From NCBI GenBank assembly GCA_020726505.1, contig JAHLEZ010000007.1, positions 620,001 through 684,000 of the forward strand: a DNA stretch of 64,000 bases, read 5' to 3'. Position numbers and translations under genes: made by a program. A model generated the notes under the pieces. It was not told the DNA's origin and searched no databases. It was given only the letters and a program-made list of their open reading frames with translations. Below are positions 46,258-58,405 of the stretch, in pieces. Origin of the DNA: Leptodontidium sp. MPI-SDFR-AT-0119 (lineage: Eukaryota > Ascomycota > Leotiomycetes > Helotiales > Leptodontidiaceae). Every line of letters starts with the position of its first letter. Within the stretch, counting starts at the first letter, position 1.

Positions 46258-46679
46258 GGGTTATCAATCTCAAATTACTGTCTAGAGCAGGGTCCTATTC
46301 TAGCTTGGAAGGTTTTGTTATGGCGAGGAATGTTTTGCGACCTCCTTCATCTAGATCACCAGCAGCCGCCAGTTCAAGTCTCCAATGGAAATCGATCCTG
46401 GTTTGGACGGTCCTATTCGTTACGTCGCTTTGGTTTAACATCTTCGCCCATGTCTCTAATACACATCCTCAATTACATCTTCGCCCTCAAATGCAGTCGC
46501 ACCGTCTTCGAAAAAGGCTGCTAGGGTTCTCAAGTCGCTAAATTCGAGAACTTCACCAATCTTGAGCTCTACCAGAGTAGAATATTTGCCGTTCGTAGAG
46601 GTGAATAACGGTGGCTGAGGTAGATCGAACGAAGAGTCCGCGATACCGTGGACGACGTATGCTATGTGTTGTGATACAG

Positions 46680-46696
46680 CCGCCGCTTAGCGGCGG
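46680..46696. repeat. GC-rich 17-nt palindrome
   Basis: CCGCCGCT and AGCGGCGG flank a single T. It is unusual in this moderately AT-rich gap; role unknown. Confidence 0.55.
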
Positions 46697-47208
46697 AGTA
46701 TCCTCAATGGTATTTCAAGATTTGCGTTGCGATCTCAGCAAGTACAGCAGTCGTGTTGCTGTGGTATGTATAGAATATTCGAGCTGGGGAGAGCGCAGTC
46801 ATGATGAAGATTGGATATTAAACTAGCTAAGAAATAGGGATAAAGGGGAAACGCCAGGCAAAGGGGTTAAGAGAAAAAAGAAATGCAACTTACCTGTTCA
46901 TTGGACATTGCGAACCTTGCGTGTGGTGGCAAACTTTGTATGTACTTGTCATTGTCCACAGACATTTAGATTTGGTGAGCTGAGGCTGACTCTGAGGTTG
47001 TGGCTGGAGTGGGAGAAGATCCACATTTGATCATCTGCAGTTACAGGAGAGGACACAACACTTTCCTTGAATTGTGGCTACTATCGAAGGAACAAGTTGT
47101 TATTAGCAGCCCAATTAGAAGAGACTGCATTGACAAATAATTCGCGCCTCCATGCGAGTCCTTTGAGAAATATATCCAAGTATATGATACATGGCGGCGT
47201 CTCTCGGC

Positions 47209-48864
47209 TCAGTGGCTGCCCCGACGACCTTCACCCTTCTCCGGCTTATCAACGCTCGGATCACTATAGATAATATCGATGCAGTGTACCACTTCCTTAT
47301 CTATAAGTATGTTTTCTAGGGACACTGAAATTGTCCATGTCTCTTTGGGACCATCTTTCAATCTCACGGACCGGGCAATGTTTCTGCTGGCAGCTGCTCC
47401 TAGTTTCTTCAGATCATGCAAGTGCTGGAATACATCTCCCGAGGATTCCGGGACAACAATCGTTAGCCAGGGCTCCTTACTGCCCTCTGTCTTCCCGAAC
47501 ACGATCATGAACATGTTTCCAGAACGGACTCGCTTGTCTTGTTTATCCAGCATGGAAGGCTTCGGGATGAGTAAGGTGCAGCCTACGAAGGCAGATGCTC
47601 CATGCGTTATAAACATACGGCGTTGTGAATCCCATTCGGATTTAGGCTGTATGAAGTTTGCACAAAACAGCGCTGAGGACGTATATGGTTGGTTGAGCAC
47701 ATCAAAGCCGTGCCGGAACATGAAGGCGTGACTGTGACTTCCTTCTAGAGCGGAAGACCGAGCTGTGCTGATGCGTTTGCTGATGAACATGGTGGTGGAT
47801 TTTCCGATGTCTCCTTGCTGCACAACTCCAAACTCGGTAGCGTCCGTTCTACTATACAGACCTCCACCATTGGGACTGACCCAGATTCCAAGTTGCTCGT
47901 GGTCATTGGTAGCCTGAGAACAGTTCAGGCCCAAAAGATAGGTTCCGCCCTTCCCGGAGTGAAGTTCGGTGTCTATGCGGAGTCCTTTGTTGGTCATCAT
48001 AAACTCATTGTTGAATCCAGGGTCGTTATTGAGCTTGATCAAGCCCGAATCCACAAACTCAGCTGGTGTGCTTGCAAAGATTCCGTGATATCTTTGATTT
48101 GGTGACCTTGCTTTCCACGCAAACAGGCTGAGGTCGTTGCTCTCCTTAGCGATCTCTTCCTGTAGCCGGATGAATGCCTTTGAGCCCTCGCCATACATCA
48201 TTGGCATATTGACATCGAAAATTCCCAAGAGGCAATAAGCCATGTCTTCAATGCGCGTAGTCTGTCGAGTTGCCGCCCAGGACATTCGCTGAGCAATCGG
48301 AAGCTGGTACAGCAGGGAAGCATCGCGAAGCACTTCGACACTTATCCCTGTGGCTTGAGAAAGCGCAACGCTTAACTCTCCTTTTGTCCCACGAAGATTC
48401 CAATCTTGGTCGTAGAACTCCACCTGCCTTGGGGCAATAAGCTCTTGTAACGTCCAGCCTCTAGTGAGCCAGCGGCCTTTCATAAACTTGGAGTTTGGAT
48501 CCCACGGCTTTATACCTTCGTCACTCGGGAGATCTGCGAGCCATACATAACAAAGCACGGCATCCATATACCACTGAAACATGGAGTTGATAGCCTCTGT
48601 CAGCTCCGCACTGCTCGTCTTGTCGATACAGCATGTATCCACCCAGGCATACTTTTGCCCATCCTTCCGCGCTTGCTGACAGGTCTTCTTGATCTTTCCG
48701 TAGCCCTTCTTCTGCGATATCGTGTCCCTATGTACGCTTGTAAAGTCTTGAAAGGTAACCTCTTCGTCCTCCCAGGTGTGCGAGAGGATAGCGTATTTTG
48801 GTGCCTGACCCCCGCCTCCCATGAATTCCTCCAGTTGCATTGTGTCAACATTAATGAGCCTCAT
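47209..48864 (-). CDS. HET-domain protein (heterokaryon incompatibility family), 551 aa
   Basis: This is a single-exon gene. The N-terminus MRLINVDTMQLEEF, then YAILSHTWEDEEVTFQDF, KYAWVDTCCIDK and TRGWTLQELIAPRQVEFYD are the standard HET domain blocks (about residues 1-150). These continue into the usual ATRQTTRIEDMAYCLLGIFDVNMPMMYGEG region, which adjoins the HET domain in fungal proteins. The remaining C-terminal ~300 residues have no recognised repeats (no WD40, ANK or NACHT). HET proteins act in non-self recognition, triggering cell death on fusion of incompatible strains. Members are numerous and fast-evolving; whether this one is an incompatibility gene cannot be told. Confidence 0.9.
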   Translation of the reverse strand: MRLINVDTMQLEEFMGGGGQAPKYAILSHTWEDEEVTFQDFTSVHRDTISQKKGYGKIKKTCQQARKDGQKYAWVDTCCIDKTSSAELTEAINSMFQWYMDAVLCYVWLADLPSDEGIKPWDPNSKFMKGRWLTRGWTLQELIAPRQVEFYDQDWNLRGTKGELSVALSQATGISVEVLRDASLLYQLPIAQRMSWAATRQTTRIEDMAYCLLGIFDVNMPMMYGEGSKAFIRLQEEIAKESNDLSLFAWKARSPNQRYHGIFASTPAEFVDSGLIKLNNDPGFNNEFMMTNKGLRIDTELHSGKGGTYLLGLNCSQATNDHEQLGIWVSPNGGGLYSRTDATEFGVVQQGDIGKSTTMFISKRISTARSSALEGSHSHAFMFRHGFDVLNQPYTSSALFCANFIQPKSEWDSQRRMFITHGASAFVGCTLLIPKPSMLDKQDKRVRSGNMFMIVFGKTEGSKEPWLTIVVPESSGDVFQHLHDLKKLGAAASRNIARSVRLKDGPKETWTISVSLENILIDKEVVHCIDIIYSDPSVDKPEKGEGRRGSH

Positions 48865-49731
48865 CTCTGCTTGTTCTTGGGCCGTGCCTTTCCCCCCCGC
48901 CGTCTGGTTGATCTTAGAGGGAGATGAGCTACTGGTCAGTTTTGAGACGACTCAAAAATGGTGAGATACGTAGGAGAAAGTCTTGCTGGAAAGGGAACGC
49001 GACCAGATGTTGTGGACAATACTTAGGCTATTCATCAATCGTCGGAGGACTAACCATATAGAGCACAATCACCGCTTAAAGCGCTGATCGGTGATGTCGA
49101 AGGATTTGACTTTGATGGAAATTAGAAGTGCGTTCTAAAAATAGCTATGCCATCTTCAGCTGATCCAATAAGATGCATACACAATTTTTAGCAAGGGACT
49201 TGGTGGCTTCGTATGGATGGAATGGAAAGTCAGGAGGTGTGATGGCTGTATCTGATCCCACTCGTCCATGAGCTGCGGCAGTCAGTAAACAGTATGGAGC
49301 AGTGTTGGAGGGCTTTTCAATTTGTGCAGCATTTCGGAGGAAATCACACGACCTCTCCTTTCCAGGTTGACGTTGAAGGAAAAGCTGCTGGGATTCTCCA
49401 CATAATCCTTCGGGGCAGGTTCAAACTAGCATGGTTGGGTCACGTGATCGGACTGTCCTTCAACCAGGGCAGCCAATTTTGGATTTTTTTTCCCGGGGTG
49501 TCTATTGGTCCAGCTGGATTGTTTGAACAAGGGCGCCATTTCTCGCTGGCGGGTTGACCAAATAAATCCACTTCATAGTAATATCGGAGTGTTTATCTGC
49601 CCGTTGGCATCGCCGGAGCGGCCCAGGTTAAACATTATATTACTATAAAAGCGACCTTGAGTCTCCGATGGATGTTCATGCTGTTCTGTCCTCAGTACCT
49701 CTCTCACACAATATACAATATCCCAGGCGCT
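48865..49731. other. Intergenic; promoter of the small secreted protein
   Basis: No gene is supported in this stretch. It should contain the divergent promoters of the HET gene and of the secreted protein. Confidence 0.4.
49644..49650 (+). promoter_or_regulatory. TATA box (TATAAAA) of small secreted protein gene
   Basis: Consensus TATAAAA 82 bp upstream of the start codon at 49732. Confidence 0.5.
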
Positions 49732-50099
49732 ATGAAAATGCGATTTTCTATTCTCCTGACGACAGTCCTCCCAGCCGCAGCATTTGCACTGCCAGCTGAG
49801 GGGCCACAGCCAGAAATCCTCGAGACACGAACGGAGTATTTTACGCATTGCCAAGTAGTCGCCACTGCCGTGAAATATCGCACATGCCCCAGCACGAGCT
49901 GCACGGCTGTTGGACAGTACCCCAACGGTAAAGTTCTCGATGTGGTAAAGACGCCGTTGAATGACATCCCGTATGTGTTGCTATTGCTCTTCCTGTGTTG
50001 ACCTAGCCTCGGTGGTTTTCGTCTAACATGGTTTGCAGTGCGTGGCTGAAGCTCAAGAACGGATACTACGTCTATTCTTACTATTGTCTCCCAGCGTAA
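49732..50099 (+). CDS. Small secreted protein with SH3-like fold, two exons, 99 aa
   Basis: Exons 49732-49970 and 50039-50099 flank a 68-nt intron (GTATGT donor, CTAAC branch, TTGCAG acceptor). The signal peptide is MKMRFSILLTTVLPAAAFAL; mature protein about 79 residues with four Cys (CQVVATAVKYRTCPSTSC near 47-64, and YYCLPA at the end). The spacing ...VKYRTCPSTSC.AVGQYPNGKVLDVV...WLKLKNGYYVYSYYCLP resembles bacterial-type SH3 (SH3b) domains found in small secreted fungal proteins. It may act in the wall or at the host/environment interface. Without the second exon the frame would run into the intron and end in a hydrophobic stretch. Confidence 0.78.
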
Positions 50100-51228
50100 A
50101 TGGATGCTTGGTATCGATCCTTGCTGGGAGAACTCAAGGTATGTAGCTGTGGCCGATTGATCAGCACAGGCGATAACGCTCTAACAAAGGACAGCTCGAT
50201 ATATTTGTATACATCACCAGTTTTGGAAGGGCTTGAGGTTTTGTTTCCGAAGGGCAGTGCTGTTGATGGGGGAGGGGGTTACCCATCAGCTCCACGGATT
50301 ATCCAATGGACCTTAGTGTTTGGATTGGCTTGCTCGGTATTGAAGATATATTTTAGGCCTAGCTTCCCAATGATCTACAGAGCTTAGATGATTTGAATCT
50401 CAGCCCAATTTTACTTCTCTTTCATTATTCTCGTGTTCTTCTACCCCTTAGATCTATTGATTATGCCTCAACCTTTGGATTCCGGTCACAAAGTCTCCCC
50501 TACTCGCGCTATTACGACGTCACCACTAACTGAACTATCGTCCTGGGCTATGGCATTAGGGTCAAGTGGTGGGATGTGAGCGGTATTGCTTACCTCTTCA
50601 CCCAGGAATCGTTTTAAATTCTTGAGCTTCCGCATTTTCTGTCAAGCTTGCAGTATTCTTCAGCACACTCAATCGTGACGAAATGAGGTGAGAACCGGAA
50701 AATCCACGACTGAGATGGGGGGTTTGGCGCTCACGGCTTTTAGAGGTTGGGCGGCTGAAAAATGCCGTTGCGTAGCGATGTCATCTGGTTCTCGCTAGTG
50801 ACTCTTCAGAGGTGCTGTCCTGACACTAGTTAATTAGTTGGCAGTTCGGTTGGTGCACCAGATAATCCATACCTTGGACTCTCTCTCCTCAAGTGCGAGG
50901 GATGTCGAAGAAGGTATCATACAAATCTCAGGGACTTTTTCTCTTGCATTCAGAGCATTCCAAAAGCCTATATAGATTATACACGGCGTCAAGCTTCATA
51001 AACCAAGGTTTATACGTTCAACAAAATAGACCGCGTTCCATTTAATACAGAAATCGTTAATAGCCTTTTAAATACTCAGATAGCATCAAGACAATTGCTC
51101 GATAATCGAATAAAGCCCTGGACAGTAATTTCACTAAAGCTAATACACTAAGTCGCATAATGTTGAATTACTATGCTGAACACATTATTGATACCTACTA
51201 AGACCCTTGAAACTCTCCACTGGTGTAC
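50100..51228. other. Intergenic, no gene seen
   Basis: Between the secreted protein and the convergent DHA2 transporter. No coding feature is supported. Confidence 0.4.
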
Positions 51229-53500
51229 TCATTCCCCCTCTTTTTGATCTGACAACCCAGTCCTCGTTGCCACATGGTCATCACTTAACTCTTTCCTCTT
51301 TACGAAAGCTGAACAGAGCACCGCGCACCCGGCCATGACAGCGCAAAGAATCCAAATTAGTCGAATACTCCCAGCAAACGCCTGCTTCACGATCATCTGC
51401 TTCACCGGATCTTCGATCGTCCCAACTAGCAGAATATTCGCAGCGGCTTGGCTTCCTGTCAAGACACTGGTAATGTTGGGATCCAGTTTCGCGTTAATCA
51501 AATCTTTCGAGCGATCCTCCATGCCGTTCTGAAATATCACGCCTCCCACAACCACCGACAAACACGTTGCGACCTTCTTCATGAACCCCATAGTCGAAGT
51601 GGCTGTTGCAGTATCCTCTTGCCGAACATTTACTTGCAGGGCAATTAAGGGAGGAGAGAATAACAAGCCTGCTCCCAAGCCTGCGATGATCTCGAACCCA
51701 ACAATGGATGCAATAGAGGAAGTGGCCGAGATATTCGTGTAGAGTGAGGTACCGATGACGAGGAGAATTGTACCAACATAGATGAGAGGACGGTACGCGC
51801 CTGTTCGGTGGATTGTGAGACCACTCAAAATACTGGTCAATGTCTCCGTCAAGATAACTGGAAGCAGAAGGATACCGGAGCGCAGAGGTGAGGCTGAAAG
51901 GACGGATTGGAAGAAGAGGGGAAAGTAGTATTCTGTTGCAAAGTTGACCTTGACAGAGAACGATCAGCATGATTGATCTCGCTTGTGAGAGGGGCGGTTG
52001 AAGAGTAAGGGTGCCTTACAAAGTCATGAAAGAAAGCAATAAGTAAACACGCGACGTTTGACCTTGATCGAAAGACTCCTAGTGGCATAAGTGGGTACTT
52101 TGCCAGACTTTTCTGACTCCATAGGAAGAAGCCACCCATACAACCACCTGCCACGATGAGGCCAATAACTGTTGGACTTTTCCACTGCAAGGTCTCCGCG
52201 TTAGTGTCGCCTGAAAAGGGAAGATTGGGATTTGAGACTACGTTTCGCGAGTTGCTTACTCCCAGACATATGTGGCATGTCTAGAAAGTAAGGCACTTAT
52301 TCAACACTCGAAGGGAGAAATGACAGTAATTAGAGACACTCACTGGAAAGGCTGCTCCTCCAAAGTCAAGCCCAAGTAAGAGCATTACCATCAACCCGAG
52401 AATCGTGACTGTACCAAACCAATCCACCGCTTTAATCCCCACGACAAGCGGCGTCCGAGGATTGTGCACATCAAGAAAGAAGAAAAGGAGCAGGAAAGCC
52501 GTTCCTGAAATGGGTAGATTGATCCAGAATATCCAGCGCCAGGAGATGAATTCTGTTAACACACCACCCAAAAGAGGGCCGCTTGCGCCAGCCACTGCCC
52601 AGATAAAGCCAACGAGACCCATATATAGGCCCCTCTGTCTATTTTTCACGAATTAGTACAAATAAACACCGCGAAAATACATTTAGAGTGAGCATATACC
52701 TCAAACTGAATAAGTCCGAGACAATGATATTCACAAGTTGTGACAAGCCTCCTCCTGCTGTACCTTGACAAGCACGGCCGATGATGAGCATTTTCATGCT
52801 TACTGATGTTGCACAGATAATTGAAGTTATGAAATACATCCCCACGGCCACTAGCAAGATCGGTTTACGACCCCAGATATCGGAGAGCTTTGCCCATACT
52901 GGCGACGCTGCTGCATTTGCCAACAGATAGGCTCCACCGCTAAGGCACGAAATCAATGGATGGTCATTATTTTGGTCAAGCAGCAGACTTACATCCAGGC
53001 ATATCCAGACGCAGACTTGAGTTGTGAGGAGATGGTTGGGATGGCAGTTGCAACAATAGTTTGATTGAGGGCTACGATGCAGATTGTGGCCTGGATGGAA
53101 ACGGGTACTCAATTAGCACTTTAGAACTTGGAAGTGAAGCTTTACATATAGACAACATAGAGATTGACATCCTCAAATCTCTTTCCATTGGAAGCTTGAA
53201 TTTTTGGACAACAGAATTGTAAAGTGCTATAGTACAACTCACAAAGAGGGCGCACATAACTGCCACTACCCGGATCTTGCTGCGGGGTCTCGTGGCCTCG
53301 GTATCAAACTCGATTGCTGACCTGGGTGCTCTTTCCAAAAGTTCAAGTCCTTGCTGGCCATCTGCAACAGTTCCTGCGCTTGCGAGGACACTGTTGGTGG
53401 TTTCCAGCTTTTCAACATCAGATGGACCATCACCCTTCACCCTGAGAGTTTTGTCAGTTCCATCTTCGGGACCGGGCCTCTTAATCTCAGAAGATAGCAT
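51229..53500 (-). CDS. MFS drug:H+ antiporter, DHA2 (14-span) type, six exons, 591 aa
   Basis: Exons 53500-53243, 53090-52993, 52939-52700, 52638-52344, 52184-52020 and 51948-51229 keep phase. The start MLSSEIKRPGPEDG was preferred to an earlier Met because the 86-residue hydrophilic N-terminus then has a normal length. Family motifs are LNQTIVATAIPTI (span 1), WAKLSDIWGRKPILL (motif A), GRACQGTAGGGL and SGPLLGGVLTEFISWRWIFWINLPI (motif C). Together these are typical of fungal 14-span multidrug and toxin-efflux pumps. Introns 53091-53242 and 52185-52343 are unusually long (152, 159 nt). The second could hide a 21-nt in-phase microexon, but its inclusion would add residues not expected in the family. 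Confidence 0.9.
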
Positions 53501-54984
53501 TATTCGGTGGGGCACTGGAGAAATTGTCAGCAAAACTAGACGAACTTGGAATGGAACACGAAATTTTTTTACCTATCCGGGTCGTTTCTCTAGATTGATT
53601 AACTAAAGTTGGCTCAAAAACGGATGAAAGGCAGGGGCTTAGTTTTATCAAGAAGGGGAAACTGGTTGCGAAAGGAAGTGAAGTTTCAAAAGTGGCATGA
53701 AAGCGGCGCTAAGAGTGAATGTTGACTCATAATGAATCGACACTAACTTGCTTGGCAATGATTACGTCCGAACAGCAGATCGACAATATCTTCTAAACAT
53801 ACAAGTCTTGTATGAATTCCACGGTAAATAAATTACTAACTTAGCTCTTGTCCGCTATCTCCGAGGAGAGGTGCGCCGTGAAGGAGATGCGCCTTCTGAT
53901 CTCATAGTCATCCTCGACGACGCCCCCTCCGTGAAAATCACCTCTGATATCGATATCGATACACCCTCATAAAGTCTTGAACAACCTGGGAAACGTCCTC
54001 GGCCAGGGAGTTACGCAGGAATGGTGGACGAGGCTCGTGCAGAGCTAAGAAAAGCTCTTCAAGATAACGACGCGATTCTCGTTATTCCTCGCAGGAGATC
54101 AACTCGCTTAGACTCTTCGACAACCTCAACTAGAATACCACCGCATCTCAAGGCCTCTCTAGTCCAGAAGGAGTTCTCTTCATCCCCGAGTCTGTTATGC
54201 CTGAAGAGCTTTCCACGCAACTGAATAATAGCATGGCTATTGTTAACAGCTACCTGCTAGCTAAGAGCCCAGTGGGACGATGAAGGAGAATCCACAGCAT
54301 ATGTCACTAGCTCCCAACTGATGGAGGAGCTTGCCCTGCCATCTCTGCTGATAAGCTAGCCACTCCAGAACCACCGTCCAGCTCTATATAGATGCCGACT
54401 CACCTGAAACGGGTCTGTTCCGTTATCGATGAGTTGCTTTCCGATTTGAATTTTGAGGTCTCGGAGCAATCTGAGCCATCCGGACTTTCACAGGAGCTAG
54501 AAAGCCACCATCTCTCTGATCAACCGAGTCACGATGCCGCGTCTTTACCGGAGGAAGCCGACAGTCAATCAAGCTGTGCTGGAGACGTTACTCCAGATAC
54601 TTCTATGACTCAGAGGATTAAGGGAGGATCATTTAAAAAGCCGCGGAAAAGGGGTCCGCCTGTTGAATTACATTAGTGAATAGCTGCAGCACTTGCTCTG
54701 TGTTTTTGTGGGTGACGGGCCACTCCCGTGGAGGGAGAGAGGATTGGGTACAGATTGGCGGCCGACAACACACCTGCCTTACAGCTTATACTAAGGTTGA
54801 TTTGAGGCAACGTTCTTGGGATGTTCGAATTCGAAGACATGTGCCAATAGATGTCAATAGATGAGCCATAGTTGCTGGCTGCTTGATCGCACCTTGGGAT
54901 AGGAATTCGAAAACTTGCTACCCGAAAGGCAACCCAACGAACCCCGACTCGGATATCTACTCCCGCACTCGATAGAGTCCAGTT
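53501..54984. other. Gene-poor stretch with coding-like traces
   Basis: Short frames at 54021-54224 (MVDEARAELRKALQDNDAIL) and 54392-54676 (MPTHLKRVCSVIDELLSDLN...) look coding-like in composition but are separated by stops and match no family I know. They may be the remains of an accessory gene. Confidence 0.3.
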
Positions 54985-56340
54985 ATCTGTTCAGGGATCC
55001 AACCGTCCTGGCCTTCCCTCTCCACCGATGGGTCCTCTCCCACAGTATCCCGGTGTAGGGAATAACCCAGGCAAGTGGGGTTCTGTGTTCAAACCCCGTC
55101 ATCCCCGTCGCTGGATACGTCGTGCCTGAATGGCCTGAAGCTCGACGATTGATGGTCTGGTCTGCATGGGCTACGAACAAATTCAGTCTATGGTCCCCGC
55201 TAAACAGATATATACAGTTTGCCGAGTATAACTGCAAGAATGGAACAGCATTTGCACGAACTGTGGCTAATACTGGCCATGATATGTTCTGTCCAGGCGT
55301 GAGTTCATTGTAGGGTGGAAGGATCGTCACCACAGGTGGAACTAACGCTGAGGTTGTCTCCATTTACGACCCAGCAGATGGCAGTTTCAGCCGTGCTGCA
55401 GATATGAAAATCGGTCGAGGATATCAGACCTCTGTCACGCTTTCCAATTGCAAAGTGTTCACGATCAGTGGAGCATTTGCCGGTACCCGCACTAACAAAG
55501 TCGGAGAGATATATGATTCGAAGACGAATACCTGGACACTTCTTTCTGGCGCGAAAGGTGGCCCAATTTTGATATCTAACGACTGGGAAGGAGATTGGTG
55601 GACTGATAATCACGCGTGGCTGCTTCCTTGGACCGACGGATTGTCTTCCACGCTGGACCGAGCATGGCTATAAACTGGATCGGTACTAGTGATCAAGGTT
55701 CGATACAACCAGATGTTATCCGAAATCCAGAAGCAGACCCTATGCACGGTATCCACGCCATGTACGACGCCGTTGCAGGCAAGATATTTTCAGCAGGAGG
55801 AAGTCAGAGCTACACCGCAAGCCCAGCCACATCAAGAGCACGCCTCATCAGCATCACGAAAGCGTTCACGAACGCTACCGTCGAGCGTCTCTCCGACATG
55901 CTCGACCCCCGCGGCTTCGCGAACGTCGTTGTCCTCCCAAATGGCCAACTGCTCACCACAGGGGGCCAGCGAGTCTCGCGAGTCTTCTAAGACGACGATT
56001 CAGTCCTAGCAGCTGAGCTCTTCGATTCCCCATCCAAGACATCCCGACGTCTCGCAGCTGCGAAAATACCGAGGAACTACCACGCCATCTCTCTACTGCT
56101 GGCCGATGGAACGGTCTTCACGGACGGCGGTGGGATGTGCGGGAATCTCGCTCCAGGACAAGATGATACGGGGTGTGACCGCACAGTCGACCATCAAGAC
56201 GGCGAGATCTTCTAGCCGCCATATCTCTTCAACAGCGATATGACGCCCGCACAACGACCTATTATCTTCTCTGTCGATAGTCCAGTGCTCCAAGATGGGC
56301 GCGTAGCGAAAGCGGGGAGTACATAACGGTAGTCAGGCGA
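54985..56340 (+). pseudogene. Galactose oxidase/AA5 copper radical oxidase pseudogene
   Basis: The order of blocks follows galactose oxidase: LMVWSAWATNKF, NTGHDMFCPGVS (the cross-link Cys context), IVTTGGTNAEVVSIYD, MKIGRGYQTS (cross-linked Tyr context), WTDNHAWLLPW, GPSMAINW, NVVVLPNGQLLTTGGQR, NYHAISLLLADG (axial Tyr-His). The frame is broken by a stop after FCPGVSSL near 55313, a frame change near 55630, and stops near 55990 and 56214; the N-terminal region also needs a shift near 55090. Active-site segments are well kept, so the loss is probably recent. The family oxidises alcohols to aldehydes outside the cell. The intact protein cannot be made from this copy. Confidence 0.85.
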
Positions 56341-57802
56341 TACAACAAGATCAGCAAGAACTCCTTTAATCAGTTGTTTGTGGAACGAGACGATTTTGGT
56401 GGCCTATCGACAATCAAACATACGGAAATAGCCAATATCATTGGCCGCATTGGAGTGAACGAGTTCGGAAAGGAGATTCTGTACTTGGTACACTTGAGGA
56501 ACACTTATTCGTGAAGTAACGTTTCAATTTACTAACTGTTGACTTAGTATTCAAGCGGTAGTGAAGACAGCGAGTAGATCTAACGACAGTAACGCTTGTC
56601 AGTAACGCTTGGCTATCTCCGTCAGTCACTTCTAACTCTTGGGGAAAGTCGGGGAAAGGGATTTAGATGAGGCGAAGAAGGGAGGAGGGGGGATAGTGCT
56701 AAATTGGGACTAGCCTCAAGGCTCAGAATGTATTAATTTTCTGGTGATTGATTTAATACGCTGTTGCGGGTAATTAAATAATTGAGTCCTTTTTTGTGTA
56801 CAATTCTGCGAGTTGATTTAATTCGCCCAGGTAATTAATTCAATATTTGGCAAGCAAATTAATTTAATTCGCTAGAGTAATTGGATAAATGTATTGATTC
56901 AATACACTAAATCCGCCTTAGGGATATCAGCGAGTGCCCAGATCCGGAAACGGAATTCTGGGACAAGGCGTGAAAAAGGGTGGAAACTCGCCATTTCAGC
57001 TGTTTATCCTAGTAGAAAGCTATAGCAATTATCTCTAGCTTGGTTGTATGTAAATGCACCGAAGGAGTGGTTTGATTATCAGCTTGGAAAGACGCAAAAG
57101 GATATCTATCCGATAAGGGACCGCTGCGACGCCAAAAGTCGCAGCGGACCAAAAATACCAAAATCCCGCCGCGACAGCGTATGCTGAAGGCTGAAAATAT
57201 AGTGACGAGGGCGCTAAAACTTCGGGGCATCAATCGCTAAACTCCAAAATTGCTCCTTGAAATAAAGGATTTGCGCTAAAACTCGCAAGCGAGCCGCCCA
57301 CTTACCGAATACTGAGGACCAATATTGACAACTGGAGGAATAGAGATCCTGCCTAGTTTGCTCGAAAGGCCGGGAAGGCAGCGAAACAAGAAGCATTGGG
57401 AAAAGCCCCAGGACAGCGAAAAGCCATTAAGTTAGTCAAAAACCAAAAAAGGCTACAACGAGAAAAAAGCCGCCGCGGAGCGTACACGCCGCGTAATAAA
57501 ACTTGGGAAGACAAATCTCTTTAAGTGACTCAGCAGCAACGCGGTTGTTTATGATCTACGTAGGATTCAGCTCGAGAAAGTATGGGCAACGGCAGAAACC
57601 GGCATGTACTTTGCACGATTGAGCATGATCTCAAAATACAGGAGGTATCTAGAGGCCTGTAGCAAACTAAGGAAGATTCAAGACTGAATGGGCTCGGATT
57701 ACAGCATGGCAAGTCATGAGGCGAAGGAGCGGGAAGTTGAACGTATTCGCCGTGAATATGAAAGCAAAAGGCGAGAAAGAGTTCGGCGGGAAAATAAAGG
57801 GT
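56341..57802. other. Non-coding, AT-rich, with repeated TTAATT phrases
   Basis: Around 56745-56890 the phrase TTGATTTAAT(A/T)CGC...GTAATTAA recurs three times with changes. Basic coding-like traces at 57420-57540 (KAPGQRKAIKLVKNQKRLQR) lack a start and are interrupted; possibly a transposon relic. Confidence 0.3.
57121..57147. repeat. 10-bp GC-rich inverted repeat with 7-nt loop
   Basis: CCGCTGCGAC at 57121-57130 pairs exactly with GTCGCAGCGG at 57138-57147. It could be a hairpin or the edge of a degraded element. Confidence 0.55.
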
Positions 57803-58139
57803 AGGGGAGGGGGGGAGGAGGTGGAGGTGGAGGGGAAGGGAGGGGAGGGGAGGGGAGGGGAGGGGAGGGGAGGGGGGGGGAGGGGAGGGGGAGGGAGGGG
57901 AGGGAGAGGGGGGGGAGGGGAGGGGAGGGGGAGGGGAGGGGAGGGGAGGGGGGGGAGGGAGGGGGAGGGGAGGGGGAGTGGAGGGGAGGGGAGGGGGAGG
58001 GAGGGGAGGGGAGGGGATGGGAGGGGGAGGGGAGGGGGAGGGGAGGGGAGGGGGAGGGGAGGGGGAGGGGTGGGAGGGGAGGGGGAGGGGAGGGGAGGGG
58101 AGGGGGTGGGAGGGGAGGGGAGGGGAGGGGAGGGGGAGT
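57803..58139 (+). repeat. (GGGGA)n polypurine tract, about 340 bp
   Basis: This tract is nearly pure GGGGA/GGGGGA units on the + strand, with a few T interruptions. It has strong G-quadruplex and triplex potential. The open frame through it (Gly/Arg/Glu repeats) is a by-product of the repeat. Confidence 0.9.
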
Positions 58140-58305
58140 GATGAGGTGAGGGGAGGGGGAGGTGAGGTGGGTGGATGGTTAGGGTGGTAGGGTAGTGGAG
58201 TGGGAGGTGATTTGTATGGTATTTTTAGTTGATGGTTATTGGATGGGAGTTGGGTGATTGTAGTTTGAGGTTTTTTGAGGTTATTGGATTGTATTTTATG
58301 GTAGA

Positions 58306-58374
58306 TTATTTTATTGTATTTTTATTATTTTTATTTATTTTATTTTATTTTTATTTTTATTTTATTTATTTTTA

Positions 58375-58405
<31 letters not shown>

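Larger units (their letters stand above)
43439..47208. other. Long intergenic stretch with no supported gene
   Basis: Over 3.7 kb I find only unrelated short frames. A 166-codon frame at 44102-44602 and a 73-codon frame from 46320 show no family feature, signal or splice context. Two inverted repeats are listed separately. Confidence 0.4.

Noticed and set aside
57716..58141. Open frame of 141 codons rich in Gly/Arg/Glu
   Set aside because: It follows the (GGGGA)n repeat; all three frames of such a tract stay open, so it is no evidence of a gene.
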